DNA of 64,000 nt. It comes from Streptomyces sp. RFCAC02 (GTDB lineage: Bacteria; Actinomycetota; Actinomycetes; Streptomycetales; Streptomycetaceae). The notes under the pieces were generated by a model. The model worked only from the letters and a program-made list of their open reading frames with translations, was not told where the DNA came from and did no database searches. The position numbers and the translations under genes were made by a program. Positions 25,390 through 34,779 of the stretch are shown here, one piece after another. Position 1 is the first letter of the stretch. Each line of letters opens with the position of its first letter. The stretch is taken from contig NZ_SAUH01000001.1 in the NCBI RefSeq assembly GCF_004193175.1, positions 1,777,501 to 1,841,500 on the forward strand, read 5' to 3'.

Positions 25390-25863
25390 ATGGGAAGTAA
25401 TCACGGCGACACGGACCTCCCACCACTGGCCCGACGCCTAGAGACGATCATTTCTGCGTATTACCGCAACAGGAAGCGTCCGAGCTACAAGGACATGGCC
25501 GTCGAAATCGAACAGGCAACCGGCACCTCCTTCTCCAGTACATACCTGTGGGAGTTGGCGACCGGACGCAAACGCAACGTGACGGCAGACCATCTGCACA
25601 CGCTCGCCGAGTTCTTCGGTGTAACCCGGGACTACTTCACCGACCCCGAGGTTTCGGAAAACGTGCGGCGGAAGATGGAGTTCGCCGTCGCTCTCGGCAA
25701 CAGCAAGGTACACACACTGGCCGCGCGCGCCGGTGGCCTGTCCGAGGCACACCTCGAGGCCATCCTCGCGGTGGTGCACGCGCTTTCCGACGAGCAAGTC
25801 GACCGCGGCCGCCCGACCGGAGACACGCAAGGCTCCGGCCTCTCAGCCAGCTCGCCGAGCTGA
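25390..25863 (+). CDS. XRE-family (helix-turn-helix) transcriptional regulator
   Basis: The 157-aa product has an N-terminal HTH of the lambda-repressor/XRE type (DMAVEIEQATGTSFSSTYL, then WELATGRKRNVTADHLHTLAEFFGV) like actinobacterial regulators paired with ImmA/IrrE proteases. The C-terminal half is helical and may bind the protease or dimerise. It is first in a compact operon with the metalloprotease (124 nt later) and the membrane protein. By analogy with ImmR/ImmA, cleavage or sequestration of this repressor could switch element genes on. A promoter-like pair lies upstream. Confidence 0.85.
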   Translation: MGSNHGDTDLPPLARRLETIISAYYRNRKRPSYKDMAVEIEQATGTSFSSTYLWELATGRKRNVTADHLHTLAEFFGVTRDYFTDPEVSENVRRKMEFAVALGNSKVHTLAARAGGLSEAHLEAILAVVHALSDEQVDRGRPTGDTQGSGLSASSPS

Positions 25864-25987
25864 GATGCCGACCCTCGACAGCGACTTCTTCGCGACGCAC
25901 CCAGCCGTTGCGAAGCAGGGAAAGGCAGACGTGAGTGTTTACATCTTCCATCGATGCTCTCTGCGAGAAGGAGAAGCGGAGCAGCGA

Positions 25988-26512
25988 ATGACGACCTTCA
26001 GGGAGTACGTCCGTCTGCAGGACCGCTGCCGGAAGATCCTTGACGACCTCGGCGTCCCCCGGTCCAGCTCCCTTGAATCCCTCGTGCGGTGGGTGGAGGG
26101 GATGCGGGGTCGGCCGCTGGTTCTCAAGGAGCTTCCGCACCAGGCCGCCGGCGCGGGAGCATGCGGTCTGTGGTTGGGCACCGACGCCGCGGACTTCGTC
26201 TTCTTCGAGGCGCGGACCGCCCTCGTACACCGCGAGCACATCGTCCGGCACGAGCTCGGCCACATGTTGGCCGATCACCATGCCCCGCGGCCGAACGACG
26301 GCCTCGGCGGTGGCGTGGAAGACCTGCTGACCGGACTCGAACCCCGCCTGATCAAGCGGCTGATGGCCCGCACCAGCTACACCACCGCCGAGGAACAGGA
26401 AGCCGAAATGCTCGCCAGCCTCCTGCACGGCGATCACCAGTCGACCGAGGTCACCGGAGCACTGGGCCGGCTGCGCACGATGCTCGGAATGAGGGCCGAT
26501 GACCGTAGCTGA
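25988..26512 (+). CDS. ImmA/IrrE-family metallopeptidase-like protein
   Basis: ATG 25988 has GGAG 6 nt upstream and begins the conserved part (MTTFREYVRLQDRCRKILDD). The 174-aa product contains IVRHELGHMLADHH, the HExxH-type zinc motif (HELGH) with the further His/Asp expected in this family, at about residues 86-97. Such proteases cleave the repressor encoded beside them and control mobile-element induction or stress response. The stop overlaps the next gene by 14 nt. Confidence 0.85.
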   Translation: MTTFREYVRLQDRCRKILDDLGVPRSSSLESLVRWVEGMRGRPLVLKELPHQAAGAGACGLWLGTDAADFVFFEARTALVHREHIVRHELGHMLADHHAPRPNDGLGGGVEDLLTGLEPRLIKRLMARTSYTTAEEQEAEMLASLLHGDHQSTEVTGALGRLRTMLGMRADDRS

Positions 26513-27656
26513 GTGCGCCGAACACGTCGGCCGGTGGAGCGTCCTGCTGATGTGGGCGGCGCTGATCGTTCGTGCTCGCCCGGCGCTGGCACGGCCTCGT
26601 CAGCGCGCGCTGTGGCTCGCGATCCTCACGGCGGCGAGCGCGACCACGCTGTTCCAGCCGGAGGTCATTGACTGGGCCGTGGACATCACCGGTGACGCCC
26701 GGACCATCACCCTCGCCCGCAACATCGTCGGCATCCTGGCCGCCGGTCTCACGCTGCTCTTCGTCGTCGACTGCGCACGACCGCGCCGCGCGCGAATGCT
26801 GATCGCCAGCGTCACGACCGCCGCCGTGCTGGTGCTGATCGGCATGGATCTCGCCCACGGTGGCTATGCCGGACCCAGCATCCCTTCACATGGTGGCCCA
26901 GTTGAGCCGTCGGCCGCCTACTGGCTCGTGGTGTGCGGTGTTCATCTCGTCGCCGATCTCGTCATCGCAGTCCTGTGCCATCGCTATGCGGTACGCAGCG
27001 GGGACCGCGACCTCGCCTGGTCATTGAAGCTGTTCGCCATCGGCAGCGTCCTGGCCGTCGCCTACTGGGTCGGCTACCTCGTTCACCTCTTCGTTCGCAT
27101 CCCCGATGCGCTTCCGTGGCTGGCGTTGCTCATCAACCTGCACGGCGTCTCCCGCGCCCTCACTCTCCTGGTTCCGCTCGCCACCGGAGCCACTGAACGC
27201 GTTCGGCAAGCGCGCGGCATCTGGCTTTTGTGGCCTCTGTGGCGGGACCTGGTCACCGCCGTTCCCGCCGTCGCTCTGGTCCCGCCCCAGCGCACACGGA
27301 TGCGGCAGTTCCTCCGGTTCCGCACCTCCTTCGCGCTGCAGGAACACCGGCAGATCATCGAGGTCTACGACGCTGCCCTCGACCTGCAAGCCCACCTGGC
27401 TCCCGGCGCATACGACCGCGCGCTCGAACGTGCCGGGGAACTGGGCGTCCCCGCCGCCGACACGGCGGCCGCAGCTCTGGCCGGCGCCCTCGCGCAGGCC
27501 AGACGCGCGAAACTCGCTGGAGAGCCCGCTTCCAGCCCTCATCCGCTGCCCGGCCTGGACTCGGGAGACACGGCCTTGCTCCTGGCGTTGTCCCGCCACT
27601 GGCCGACCATGGCCCGATCCCTCCCGGACCCGGAGCCCATCGGCACTCTCGTTTGA
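26499..27656 (+). CDS. MAB_1171c-type integral membrane protein
   Basis: The 385-aa product has about six or seven hydrophobic segments in its first 230 residues (for example ARNIVGILAAGLTLLFVV, MLIASVTTAAVLVLIGMDLA, LKLFAIGSVLAVAYWVGYLV). These are followed by a soluble C-terminal domain with an Arg/Glu-rich helical segment (FRTSFALQEHRQIIEVYDA). In actinobacteria this family is regularly encoded after an XRE regulator and an ImmA/IrrE-like protease, as here. ATG 26499 has GAGGG upstream and overlaps the protease stop. It is often annotated as a putative transporter, but substrate and function are unknown; a sensor role is equally possible. Confidence 0.8.
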   Translation: MTVAECAEHVGRWSVLLMWAALIVRARPALARPRQRALWLAILTAASATTLFQPEVIDWAVDITGDARTITLARNIVGILAAGLTLLFVVDCARPRRARMLIASVTTAAVLVLIGMDLAHGGYAGPSIPSHGGPVEPSAAYWLVVCGVHLVADLVIAVLCHRYAVRSGDRDLAWSLKLFAIGSVLAVAYWVGYLVHLFVRIPDALPWLALLINLHGVSRALTLLVPLATGATERVRQARGIWLLWPLWRDLVTAVPAVALVPPQRTRMRQFLRFRTSFALQEHRQIIEVYDAALDLQAHLAPGAYDRALERAGELGVPAADTAAAALAGALAQARRAKLAGEPASSPHPLPGLDSGDTALLLALSRHWPTMARSLPDPEPIGTLV

Positions 27657-27710
27657 GTCCCCCACGTCCCGTCCCACCCGGCGTACGCCGGAACCCGAAG
27701 GACACTCCGC

Positions 27711-28478
27711 ATGACCACCGCTCTCATCACCGGAGGGACCTCCGGCATCGGCCTGGGTTTCGCCCACCGCTTCGCCGCCGACCACCACGACCTGGTCCTC
27801 GTCGCCCGCGACCAGCCGCGGCTCGAGCGCACCGCCGCAGAGCTCACGGATCGCCACGGCATCCGGGTGGACACCATCAACGCCGACCTCGCCACCACGG
27901 AGGGATGCGCCACCGTGGAGAAGTACCTCGCGTCCGCGGCCATCGATGTCCTGGTCAACAACGCCGGCCACAGCCTCCCCGAACCCTTCCCCCGGAGCCC
28001 ACTCGCCGACGAGGAACGCATGCTCGACCTCCTCGTCCGCGCCCCCCTCCGACTCACCCACGCAGCCATCCCGGGCATGACGACCCGTCGACGCGGCACC
28101 ATCCTCAACATCGCCTCCGTCGCCGGCCTCCTCCCCACCGGCACCTACGGAGCCGCCAGGTCCTGGCTCATCAACTTCAGCGAGTCTCTCCGCCATGACC
28201 TTGCCCCCTTCGGCGTCCGCGTCCTCGCCGTCTGCCCCGGCTTCACTCGCACCGCCGCCCCCCACATCGACACCGTCCCCGACTGGGTCTGGCTCACCGT
28301 CGACCAGATCGTGAAGCAGGCCATGAAGGACCTACGCCGCAACAAGCCGCGCAGCATCGCCGGCTGGCACTTCAAGCTGTACGCCACCGCGGTCCACCAC
28401 GCCCCACGTCGCCTCACCGCCCGCATGTCCCGTTCCCGCAGAGCAGGTGTCCGACAGAAGGACTCGGCGTCTGCCTGA
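27711..28478 (+). CDS. SDR-family NAD(P)-dependent oxidoreductase
   Basis: The 255-aa product has a classical Rossmann start (ITGGTSGIGLGFA), NNAGH, the catalytic serine (NIASVAG) and PGFTRT after the active site. The catalytic tyrosine is present in TYGAARSW, but the usual lysine of YxxxK is arginine. In classical SDRs that lysine binds the cofactor ribose and lowers the Tyr pKa, so activity may be reduced or altered. AAGGA lies upstream of ATG 27711. It follows the membrane protein by 54 nt, so it may be transcribed with that operon; the substrate is unknown. Confidence 0.88.
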   Translation: MTTALITGGTSGIGLGFAHRFAADHHDLVLVARDQPRLERTAAELTDRHGIRVDTINADLATTEGCATVEKYLASAAIDVLVNNAGHSLPEPFPRSPLADEERMLDLLVRAPLRLTHAAIPGMTTRRRGTILNIASVAGLLPTGTYGAARSWLINFSESLRHDLAPFGVRVLAVCPGFTRTAAPHIDTVPDWVWLTVDQIVKQAMKDLRRNKPRSIAGWHFKLYATAVHHAPRRLTARMSRSRRAGVRQKDSASA

Positions 28479-28671
28479 CGCAAGCAGAAGATCCGTTCTG
28501 CCCTCTGCGCTGTCTCGAAAAATCAGAGAGGCCGATCGAGGACACGGCGTGTGATTACGCCCGCCCCGCAAGGGGAAAAACAATGCTTCTCTCGCTGAGA
28601 CGGCACCGCTCCTTTCCCTGACCGCACCACCAAGAAGCAGCTCATTCACCAGACCCGCAGAGAGGGAGTCT

Positions 28672-29043
28672 GTGACGAGAAACGTAATGGCCGAGTCTCC
28701 GATCGAGGAACTGCACCCCGACTGGATCGGCTTTAAGGTAGAGGTGGACACGCACGATGGGACGCGCGTCGGTTTCCGCCTCGCTCGCTATGAAGTGACG
28801 GTTCGCGATGGTGAGCCGTTGTGGACTCTGTTCAGCGCCGACCATCCCTGGCGGACGGAAATCCGCGCAGGCGGTCGGGTGAGATGGTGCCCTTCACCGG
28901 CCGAGGTCGGACGACAGGCCACCTATTACTCGACGCAGCCCGCACAGCCGGCACCGGTAACGGTTCCTCTGCCTCCAGGGGCGCCTTCGTCGACGCCCCT
29001 CCGCCCGCAGACCTGGGGAGTTCCGCCCTCCCCCAATGGGTGA
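28672..29043 (+). CDS. Hypothetical 123-aa protein
   Basis: GTG 28672 follows GAGGGAG by about 4 nt; ATG 28687 is an alternative. The N-terminal 75 residues (HPDWIGFKVEVDTHDGTRVGF, WTLFSADHPWRTEIRAGG) look like a small beta-rich domain. The C-terminal 50 are Pro/Gln-rich and probably disordered. No family is recognised. The 193 nt upstream contain a short CCCC-GCAA-GGGG hairpin (near 28564-28575) that could end the preceding operon. Confidence 0.5.
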   Translation: MTRNVMAESPIEELHPDWIGFKVEVDTHDGTRVGFRLARYEVTVRDGEPLWTLFSADHPWRTEIRAGGRVRWCPSPAEVGRQATYYSTQPAQPAPVTVPLPPGAPSSTPLRPQTWGVPPSPNG

Positions 29044-29116
29044 TGAGCACCAACGTACGAACGCTGCGGCCCTCGCGCTGGCTCGGTAACGGCCTGCACG
29101 AGGGCCGCGGTGTCTG

Positions 29117-29536
29117 TTACGCCGGCGTCAGGAGTTCCTCATCCGCACCGTCCGTCGTCTCGCCCGCTGGTGGGGCGCTGACGGGAGTTGGGGCCTCCCG
29201 CTTCCGCGGCGGCCGGACCTCTCGAATGCTGCCTTCTGGCACCCCCAGGCGCTCGGCGACGGACCGGATGCCGGCCAGCTTCAGCATCTCGCTCACAGCG
29301 TCCGCCATCTCTCCCCGGAGCCGCCCGGTCTCCCGCTCCGCTTCACTTCGCGCCCTGGCGCAGTATCGATCGATCTTCGTCTGAGTCGCCGCGTCGATGT
29401 CGGCGATGGTGCTCTCCGCCTCGAACCACCGGGTCGCGAGGTCTTCCAGTTGTTGCTCGCGCCTCCGCCGTTCGACGTTCAGTGCGCGCGCCTTCTCTCT
29501 CGCCAATACAGCACGTGAAGCCCTGCGCTTCGCCAT
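29117..29536 (-). CDS. Coiled-coil protein beside the relaxase, possible mobilisation accessory
   Basis: ATG 29536 has GAGAGGAG 5 nt upstream and is preferred over ATG 29557. The 139-aa product begins with a basic, probably DNA-binding helical segment (AKRRASRAVLAREKARALNV). It continues as a long charged helix (residues about 20-90), then SVAERLGVPEGSIREVRPPRK, which could be a short HTH, and a disordered tail. It is divergent from the relaxase with an oriT-like region between. MobF systems often use a small DNA-binding accessory protein at oriT; that role is inferred from position and charge. Confidence 0.6.
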   Translation of the reverse strand: MAKRRASRAVLAREKARALNVERRRREQQLEDLATRWFEAESTIADIDAATQTKIDRYCARARSEAERETGRLRGEMADAVSEMLKLAGIRSVAERLGVPEGSIREVRPPRKREAPTPVSAPPAGETTDGADEELLTPA

Positions 29537-29558
29537 GCGTCTCCTCTCTGTCGCCATT

Positions 29559-29779
29559 GCGGGAATTCCATTGTGAACCATCAGACGTATGTCGCAGCGG
29601 AATTCCCGCAGCGACGAGAAAGACGGATTGGCTGGGGCTTTACCCCGCGCCGTACGGACAGCTGGCGCCCTGGTTGTCCACAGGCGTGCTCGGGAGAGCC
29701 CGCCTGTGGACAACCAGACGCTTCGCGGATGCGCGTGCCGCCGCGTCCGCCTGGGGGCGTCCGCGACGGCACGCGCATC
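29559..29779. other. Candidate origin of transfer with three inverted repeats
   Basis: Three perfect inverted repeats lie in 221 nt between divergent mobilisation genes. IR1: GCGGGAATTCC (29559-29569) with its complement at 29599-29609. IR2: CTGGTTGTCCACAGGCG (29670-29686) with its complement at 29701-29717, 14-nt loop. IR3: GATGCGCGTGCCG (29728-29740) with its complement at 29767-29779. Relaxase origins typically lie next to the relaxase gene and contain such repeats beside nic. The nick site cannot be placed by eye. Confidence 0.7.
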
Positions 29780-29820
29780 GAAGCTCTTGCATTCACAATG
29801 TCACGAGGTAGCCTCTGCGC

Positions 29821-32800
29821 ATGATGACCATTCACAAGCTCTCCGCTGGGAATGGTTACCTCTACTACACACGCGAGATCGCGAGCGGCGACGAACGTCG
29901 AACCGGGCGCCGTGGGCTCACCGATTACTACACGGCAGAAGGAAATCCACCTGGTGTTTGGGTAGGTTCCGGAACCGTGGAACTCGGTGTCTCCGGGACG
30001 GTCACCGAGGCGCAGATGAAGGCCCTCTACGGTGAGGGATTGCATCCGGAGGCAGATCGGATCATCGAGGGTGCCCTGCAAGAGGGGCAGACGGAGAAGG
30101 CGGCGATCAGGAGAGCGCGGCTGGGCCGACGCTACTACCAGTACGACCAGGACCAGGGGCCACTCGCAGCGCAGATCCAGACCGCCATCGAGGAGTTCGA
30201 GGACCACCATGGGCGCGCGGCGACGGACAAGGAACGTCGGCGGCTGCGCGGCAGGGCCGGAGCCCGCGCCTTCCGCGAGGACTTCGGGCGTGCGCCGAAG
30301 GACGGCGAGGAGCTGAGCCGATACATCACCGCGAACACCACCTCGGGACGGCAGGCTGTCGCCGGATACGACCTCGTGTTCCGCAACAAGTACGGCTCGC
30401 TTCTCTGGGCGTTGGGCGACGAAGAGACATGCCGGCAAGTCCAGAAGGCGCATGAACAGGCGATCACCGACACCTTGGACTGGATCGAACGGCACGCGCT
30501 GGCCACCCGGACCGGCGTCAACGGCATCGCCCAGGAAGATGTGCGAGGCGGACTGATCGCTGCCCGGTACCGCCACTACGACAGCCGCCGGGGTGACCCC
30601 CTCCTTCACGACCATGTCGTCGTCGCCAACAAGGTGCGCGGGCTGGACGGGAAATGGCGCAGCATCGACGGCCGGCTGCTCTACGCGATGGGCGTAGCGG
30701 CCAGCGAGCTGTACAACCAGCGGGTCGTCGAGGAACTGTGCGGTCGGCTGGGCCTTCGAGCGCAGGAGCGGGAGGTCACTCCGGGCAAGCGGCCCGTCAT
30801 GGCCATCAGCGGGCTGGACGACGACCTGGTCGATGCGTTCTCCAAGCGCGCACAGGACATCCACGCGGAGCTGCGCCAGCTCCTTGCCGAATACCGGCGC
30901 CGCTACGGGCGGGAGCCGGACGGTACGACCCGCATCGCTCTGATCCAACAGGCTGCGCAGCGCACCCGACCGGGGAAGAAGAAGGCACGGGCGCTGGCTG
31001 ACCTCCGAGCCAGTTGGCGTTCCGAGGCCATCGCGATGTTCGGCGCCGAGCGGATCGACGGCCTCCTGCGCCGCGCCCGGCAAACCGCTGCGTCCAGCGG
31101 CGCGCCGGTCACCATGGACGTTGCGGAGGCCGCTCGTGAGGTGTTGCGGGTGGTGTCGGAGGAGCGCTCGGTGTGGGGCGAGCGGCACGTTCTGGCCGAG
31201 GCCAGACGCTACGTCGTCCGCGCGACGGGCGGCCGAGGGGACACTCGAGGGCTGGCCGAACGTATCACCGGGACCGTCCTCGAACAGGGCGCTCTGCAGA
31301 TCACGCCGCCTGAGCTCCACGCCCCTTTCGCCCCGCTCCTGCGCGCAGATGGCAGCAGCATCTACCGGCGCCGGGAATCGAGGCTCTACACCTCCCACGC
31401 GGTGCTGGCGAACGAACAACGCCTGCTGGACGCGGCGCGCGCCTGCGTCATCCCCGCGCTGAGCGTCGACCGCTTCGCCACCGTCGCCGAACGGTTCGGG
31501 GGAGAGCAGCTGGACGCCGGTCAACTCCGGCTCGCGGAGGCGTGTGCCTGCTCGGAACGGCTCCTGGTGGTCGGCATCGGCCCAGCCGGCTCGGGCAAGA
31601 CCACGGCGCTGCGGCTGGTCCGTGAGGCAGTGGTCGCCGGTGGCGGCCGGCTGATCGGGCTGGCACCGTCCAGCCGGGCCGCCAAGGTCATGGAGAGCGA
31701 ACTCGATACCACGGCGTACACCCTGCACTCGTGGCTGGTGCAACGGGAACGTGCCGCTGATGGCCGCCGGATCCGGGAAGAGTTCCAGCTGCGTGCGGGC
31801 GACGTCATCGTCGTCGACGAGGCCGGTATGGCGGGCACCCGCAACCTCGCTCGGGTCGTCGAGGAGGCGGAAGCAGCCGGCGCGCTGGTACGGCTGATCG
31901 GCGATCCGGCGCAGCTGGGCGCCGTCGAATCGGGCGGAGCACTACGTCTGGTCGCCCGCGAGGTGGGGGCGGTGGAGCTGGAGACCCTGCACCGCTTCCG
32001 GACGCCGGGAGAGGCAGCCGCCACACTTCTGCTGCGCGACGGCAATCCGGCCGACGCCTGGCGGTGGCACCTTACCGCCGGCCGGATTGTCGGCGGCGAC
32101 ACGGACACCATGCTGAACTCGGTGTTCACGGCCTGGCAGTCCGATACCGCAGCCGGACGGCACCCGCTGATGATGGCCGAGGACGCCGACAGCGTGCGCG
32201 AGCTGAATCTCCGGGCACAGGCGCACCAGCTCGCCACCGGCCGGATCGATCTCGGCCGGTCCATCGCCCTGCGCGACGAGACGCGGGCGGGTGTCGGCGA
32301 CGTCATCGTGACACGCAGGAACGAGCGACGGCTGTCCGTACTTCATGGCCGGGACTTCGTGAAGAACGGCGATCAGTGGCACATCGAGTCGCTCGACGAG
32401 GACGGCAACGCCGTCGCCCGGCACACGGACCACGGCGGGCGCGTCGTGCTCCCTGCCGGCTACCTGCAGCAGCACGCGGAGCTGGGCTACGCGAGCAGCG
32501 TGCACCGCGCCCAGGGGGTGACGGTGGACACCGCACACGGACTGATCACGGCCCGTACCAGCCGGGAGGCCGCCTATGTCATGGCCACCCGCGGCCGGCA
32601 TGCCAACCACCTCCACGTCGTCACTGAAGAGGGCCAGAGCATGCGCGATGTGCTCGACACAGTGGTCCACAGCAGCCGCGCCTCGGCCTCCGCTCACGGG
32701 ACGATCCGCGCCGAGCAGGAACGCGCCGGGAGCATCGCCCAACTCGTCGCCGAGTACGCCGACGTCCACGGCCGAGCGGACAGCCTTCGCCTCGAACGCA

Positions 32801-34536
32801 CCGCCCGCCGTGTACTGGGAGCGGCCGCGGAGAGGTTCATCAGCTCCGACGCCTGGTCGGCGGTCGAACGCGCCCTGCGCGCCGCCGAGGCGGAGGGCTG
32901 GGACGCCGGCCGGCTGCTCGCCGACTGCCACGACGCCTGTGGCTTCTCCGACGCCGACGAGCCGGCCGCCGTACTCTCCTGGCGCATCAATACCCAGGCC
33001 GCCGAAGGTCGAGCGGCGGTTCGGCGGGCCGCCGAACAGGAAGCCCGACCAGGAGGCAGCCGCCCGCTCAAACATGTCGATCAGGACTGCCTCGGCCGTC
33101 TCCTCGCGCAGGCCGAACGCCTGCGTCGGCACGCCTTGGACGAGCTCGGCCGGGCCGACGCGGCAGTCGCCAACCAGCCTCGCCCCGTCATCGTTGACAG
33201 CCTTCCGGTGCCCCCATGGCCGCACCGGCCCTGCGGCTCCCTCACTCGAGCCCAGCTCGCCGCCGCTCTCACCGACACCCGTCTCCTCATGCGGCGAGCG
33301 GCACGTGACGGCGCGCCCGAAGTCGAACGGCGCGCCGCTGCCGAGCACGCCGGACTCCGCCGCGAACTCCGCCTGCGCCGAGCCATGCGACCGATTCACC
33401 GAATGCGGGAGGACTGGCAGCGGGAGTCCGGCATCGACTCCAGCGGCACCGCTCAGCAGCCGCTGGGCACCATCCGCTCCCAGCTGACCGGTACCCTCCA
33501 CCGCCAGGACGCGGCACGTGAACGACTCCGCCGTGCCGACATCATCGCCGACCGCGTCCGCGCCGAACAGCGCCTCCGTCGCCGACTCCCGCATGGCCCT
33601 CCCCCGACCCCTGACCAGTCCGGGCCACTGCCTGAGTGGCTGGCCCCTTCCGCCGCTCTGCAACGGGCGGACGTCCCGCCCGCCTGGCGCCAGCACCTTG
33701 AAGAACGCCGCAGCGTTCTCACCCAACGACTGGCCCAGGTCGGCGCTCTGCTCGCCACCCACCCACCGGGCTGGACACGCCCACTCGGCCCCGTCCCGCC
33801 TACAGGCGGCGAACTGCGGCAGCTCTGGGAACACACCGCCGCGCTCACCGAAGCCTGGCGTGCCCAACACGGACTCGGCGACTCCGTCAACGGCATCGGG
33901 CCGCCTCCAGAAGAGCAGCGCGAGGCCCATGCCTGGACCGAGCTGAAACGACGTATCGACACCGTCGGCCGCCGATCCCGCGCCACCGCCGCAGCGCATG
34001 CACGGCCCGACGACCCGACCCTGGGCACCCGGATCGCCGCCCGGGCCGCAGAAAACCACCTCTACCGCATGCTCGCCACCGACTTCCCCGACCCCGGTGA
34101 CCGGGAAGCGGCCACCGCGGCCACCACCGCGTCCGCCGACCTCGCGCTTCACCTCATCCTCAACGGCGACGAGCCGCCGGAAACATGGATGCGCGAGATC
34201 CCCGCACCAGACCCCGCTGACGAAACCCAGCAGGCACAGTGGCGGCAGCTCGTCACCGCCATCGCACTCTGGCGCCTGACCCGAACCACCGCCTCCGACA
34301 CACCTCTCGGAGACATCCCGGACGACGACGAGCTACGTGCCCGCTGGGCACGCCTGCACGACGCCCTGATGCTCTTCCAACGGAGTCGCATCCGGCAGCT
34401 TCTGTGCAACACCCACACGCTCGTCCCAGCCACCGGGAGGGCCAACCGTTCACCCGAGGCCGATGAAGGCGATCGACGGGACCAGCGCCCTCCCGCCACC
34501 ACCCCAATCCCTCGATCACGTCCTAGAAGTCGGTAG
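29821..34536 (+). CDS. MobF-family relaxase with TraI/RecD-like helicase
   Basis: The 1571-aa protein nicks oriT and unwinds the transferred strand. The N-terminal TrwC-type relaxase domain (about 1-330) starts with an MTIHKLSAGNGYLYYTRE-type segment holding candidate catalytic tyrosines. It includes the three-histidine metal motif (GDPLLHDHVVVANKV, about 258-272). A helicase domain follows with Walker A (GPAGSGKTTALRL, about 587) and Walker B (VIVVDEAGM, about 663), then IGDPAQLGAVESGG and a C-terminal motif with YASSVHRAQGVT. The last 500 residues are Arg/Ala-rich and probably helical or disordered. ATG 29821 or 29824 may be used; GAGGTAG lies upstream. The gene directly follows the oriT-like repeats. 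It should deliver DNA to the reverse-strand T4SS downstream. Confidence 0.92.
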   Translation: MMTIHKLSAGNGYLYYTREIASGDERRTGRRGLTDYYTAEGNPPGVWVGSGTVELGVSGTVTEAQMKALYGEGLHPEADRIIEGALQEGQTEKAAIRRARLGRRYYQYDQDQGPLAAQIQTAIEEFEDHHGRAATDKERRRLRGRAGARAFREDFGRAPKDGEELSRYITANTTSGRQAVAGYDLVFRNKYGSLLWALGDEETCRQVQKAHEQAITDTLDWIERHALATRTGVNGIAQEDVRGGLIAARYRHYDSRRGDPLLHDHVVVANKVRGLDGKWRSIDGRLLYAMGVAASELYNQRVVEELCGRLGLRAQEREVTPGKRPVMAISGLDDDLVDAFSKRAQDIHAELRQLLAEYRRRYGREPDGTTRIALIQQAAQRTRPGKKKARALADLRASWRSEAIAMFGAERIDGLLRRARQTAASSGAPVTMDVAEAAREVLRVVSEERSVWGERHVLAEARRYVVRATGGRGDTRGLAERITGTVLEQGALQITPPELHAPFAPLLRADGSSIYRRRESRLYTSHAVLANEQRLLDAARACVIPALSVDRFATVAERFGGEQLDAGQLRLAEACACSERLLVVGIGPAGSGKTTALRLVREAVVAGGGRLIGLAPSSRAAKVMESELDTTAYTLHSWLVQRERAADGRRIREEFQLRAGDVIVVDEAGMAGTRNLARVVEEAEAAGALVRLIGDPAQLGAVESGGALRLVAREVGAVELETLHRFRTPGEAAATLLLRDGNPADAWRWHLTAGRIVGGDTDTMLNSVFTAWQSDTAAGRHPLMMAEDADSVRELNLRAQAHQLATGRIDLGRSIALRDETRAGVGDVIVTRRNERRLSVLHGRDFVKNGDQWHIESLDEDGNAVARHTDHGGRVVLPAGYLQQHAELGYASSVHRAQGVTVDTAHGLITARTSREAAYVMATRGRHANHLHVVTEEGQSMRDVLDTVVHSSRASASAHGTIRAEQERAGSIAQLVAEYADVHGRADSLRLERTARRVLGAAAERFISSDAWSAVERALRAAEAEGWDAGRLLADCHDACGFSDADEPAAVLSWRINTQAAEGRAAVRRAAEQEARPGGSRPLKHVDQDCLGRLLAQAERLRRHALDELGRADAAVANQPRPVIVDSLPVPPWPHRPCGSLTRAQLAAALTDTRLLMRRAARDGAPEVERRAAAEHAGLRRELRLRRAMRPIHRMREDWQRESGIDSSGTAQQPLGTIRSQLTGTLHRQDAARERLRRADIIADRVRAEQRLRRRLPHGPPPTPDQSGPLPEWLAPSAALQRADVPPAWRQHLEERRSVLTQRLAQVGALLATHPPGWTRPLGPVPPTGGELRQLWEHTAALTEAWRAQHGLGDSVNGIGPPPEEQREAHAWTELKRRIDTVGRRSRATAAAHARPDDPTLGTRIAARAAENHLYRMLATDFPDPGDREAATAATTASADLALHLILNGDEPPETWMREIPAPDPADETQQAQWRQLVTAIALWRLTRTTASDTPLGDIPDDDELRARWARLHDALMLFQRSRIRQLLCNTHTLVPATGRANRSPEADEGDRRDQRPPATTPIPRSRPRSR

Positions 34537-34779
34537 TCGGGGCCAAAGGAGCAGTGGAGCCACCGACAGCAGATCTTCTGGACATGTTCGTAGAGGTATC
34601 TAGTGTCGCGGGAAGGCGCACGCCCCCCAACACAGGTCCGATGCGGGAGTCGGACGGTCCCGTGGCAGCCTGACCAGCAGGAACAGCCCCGCCGGTGAAT
34701 GCGGCTGCTGCCCGAATGGGCTCCCTGCTGCCAGAAAGCGACACGTCGCGCATGAGGGCACCACGGAGTCGAGACCGGA

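Noticed and set aside
29581..31743. 720-aa open frame antisense to the relaxase
   Set aside because: It mirrors the relaxase codons and shows no family motif; a high-GC shadow.
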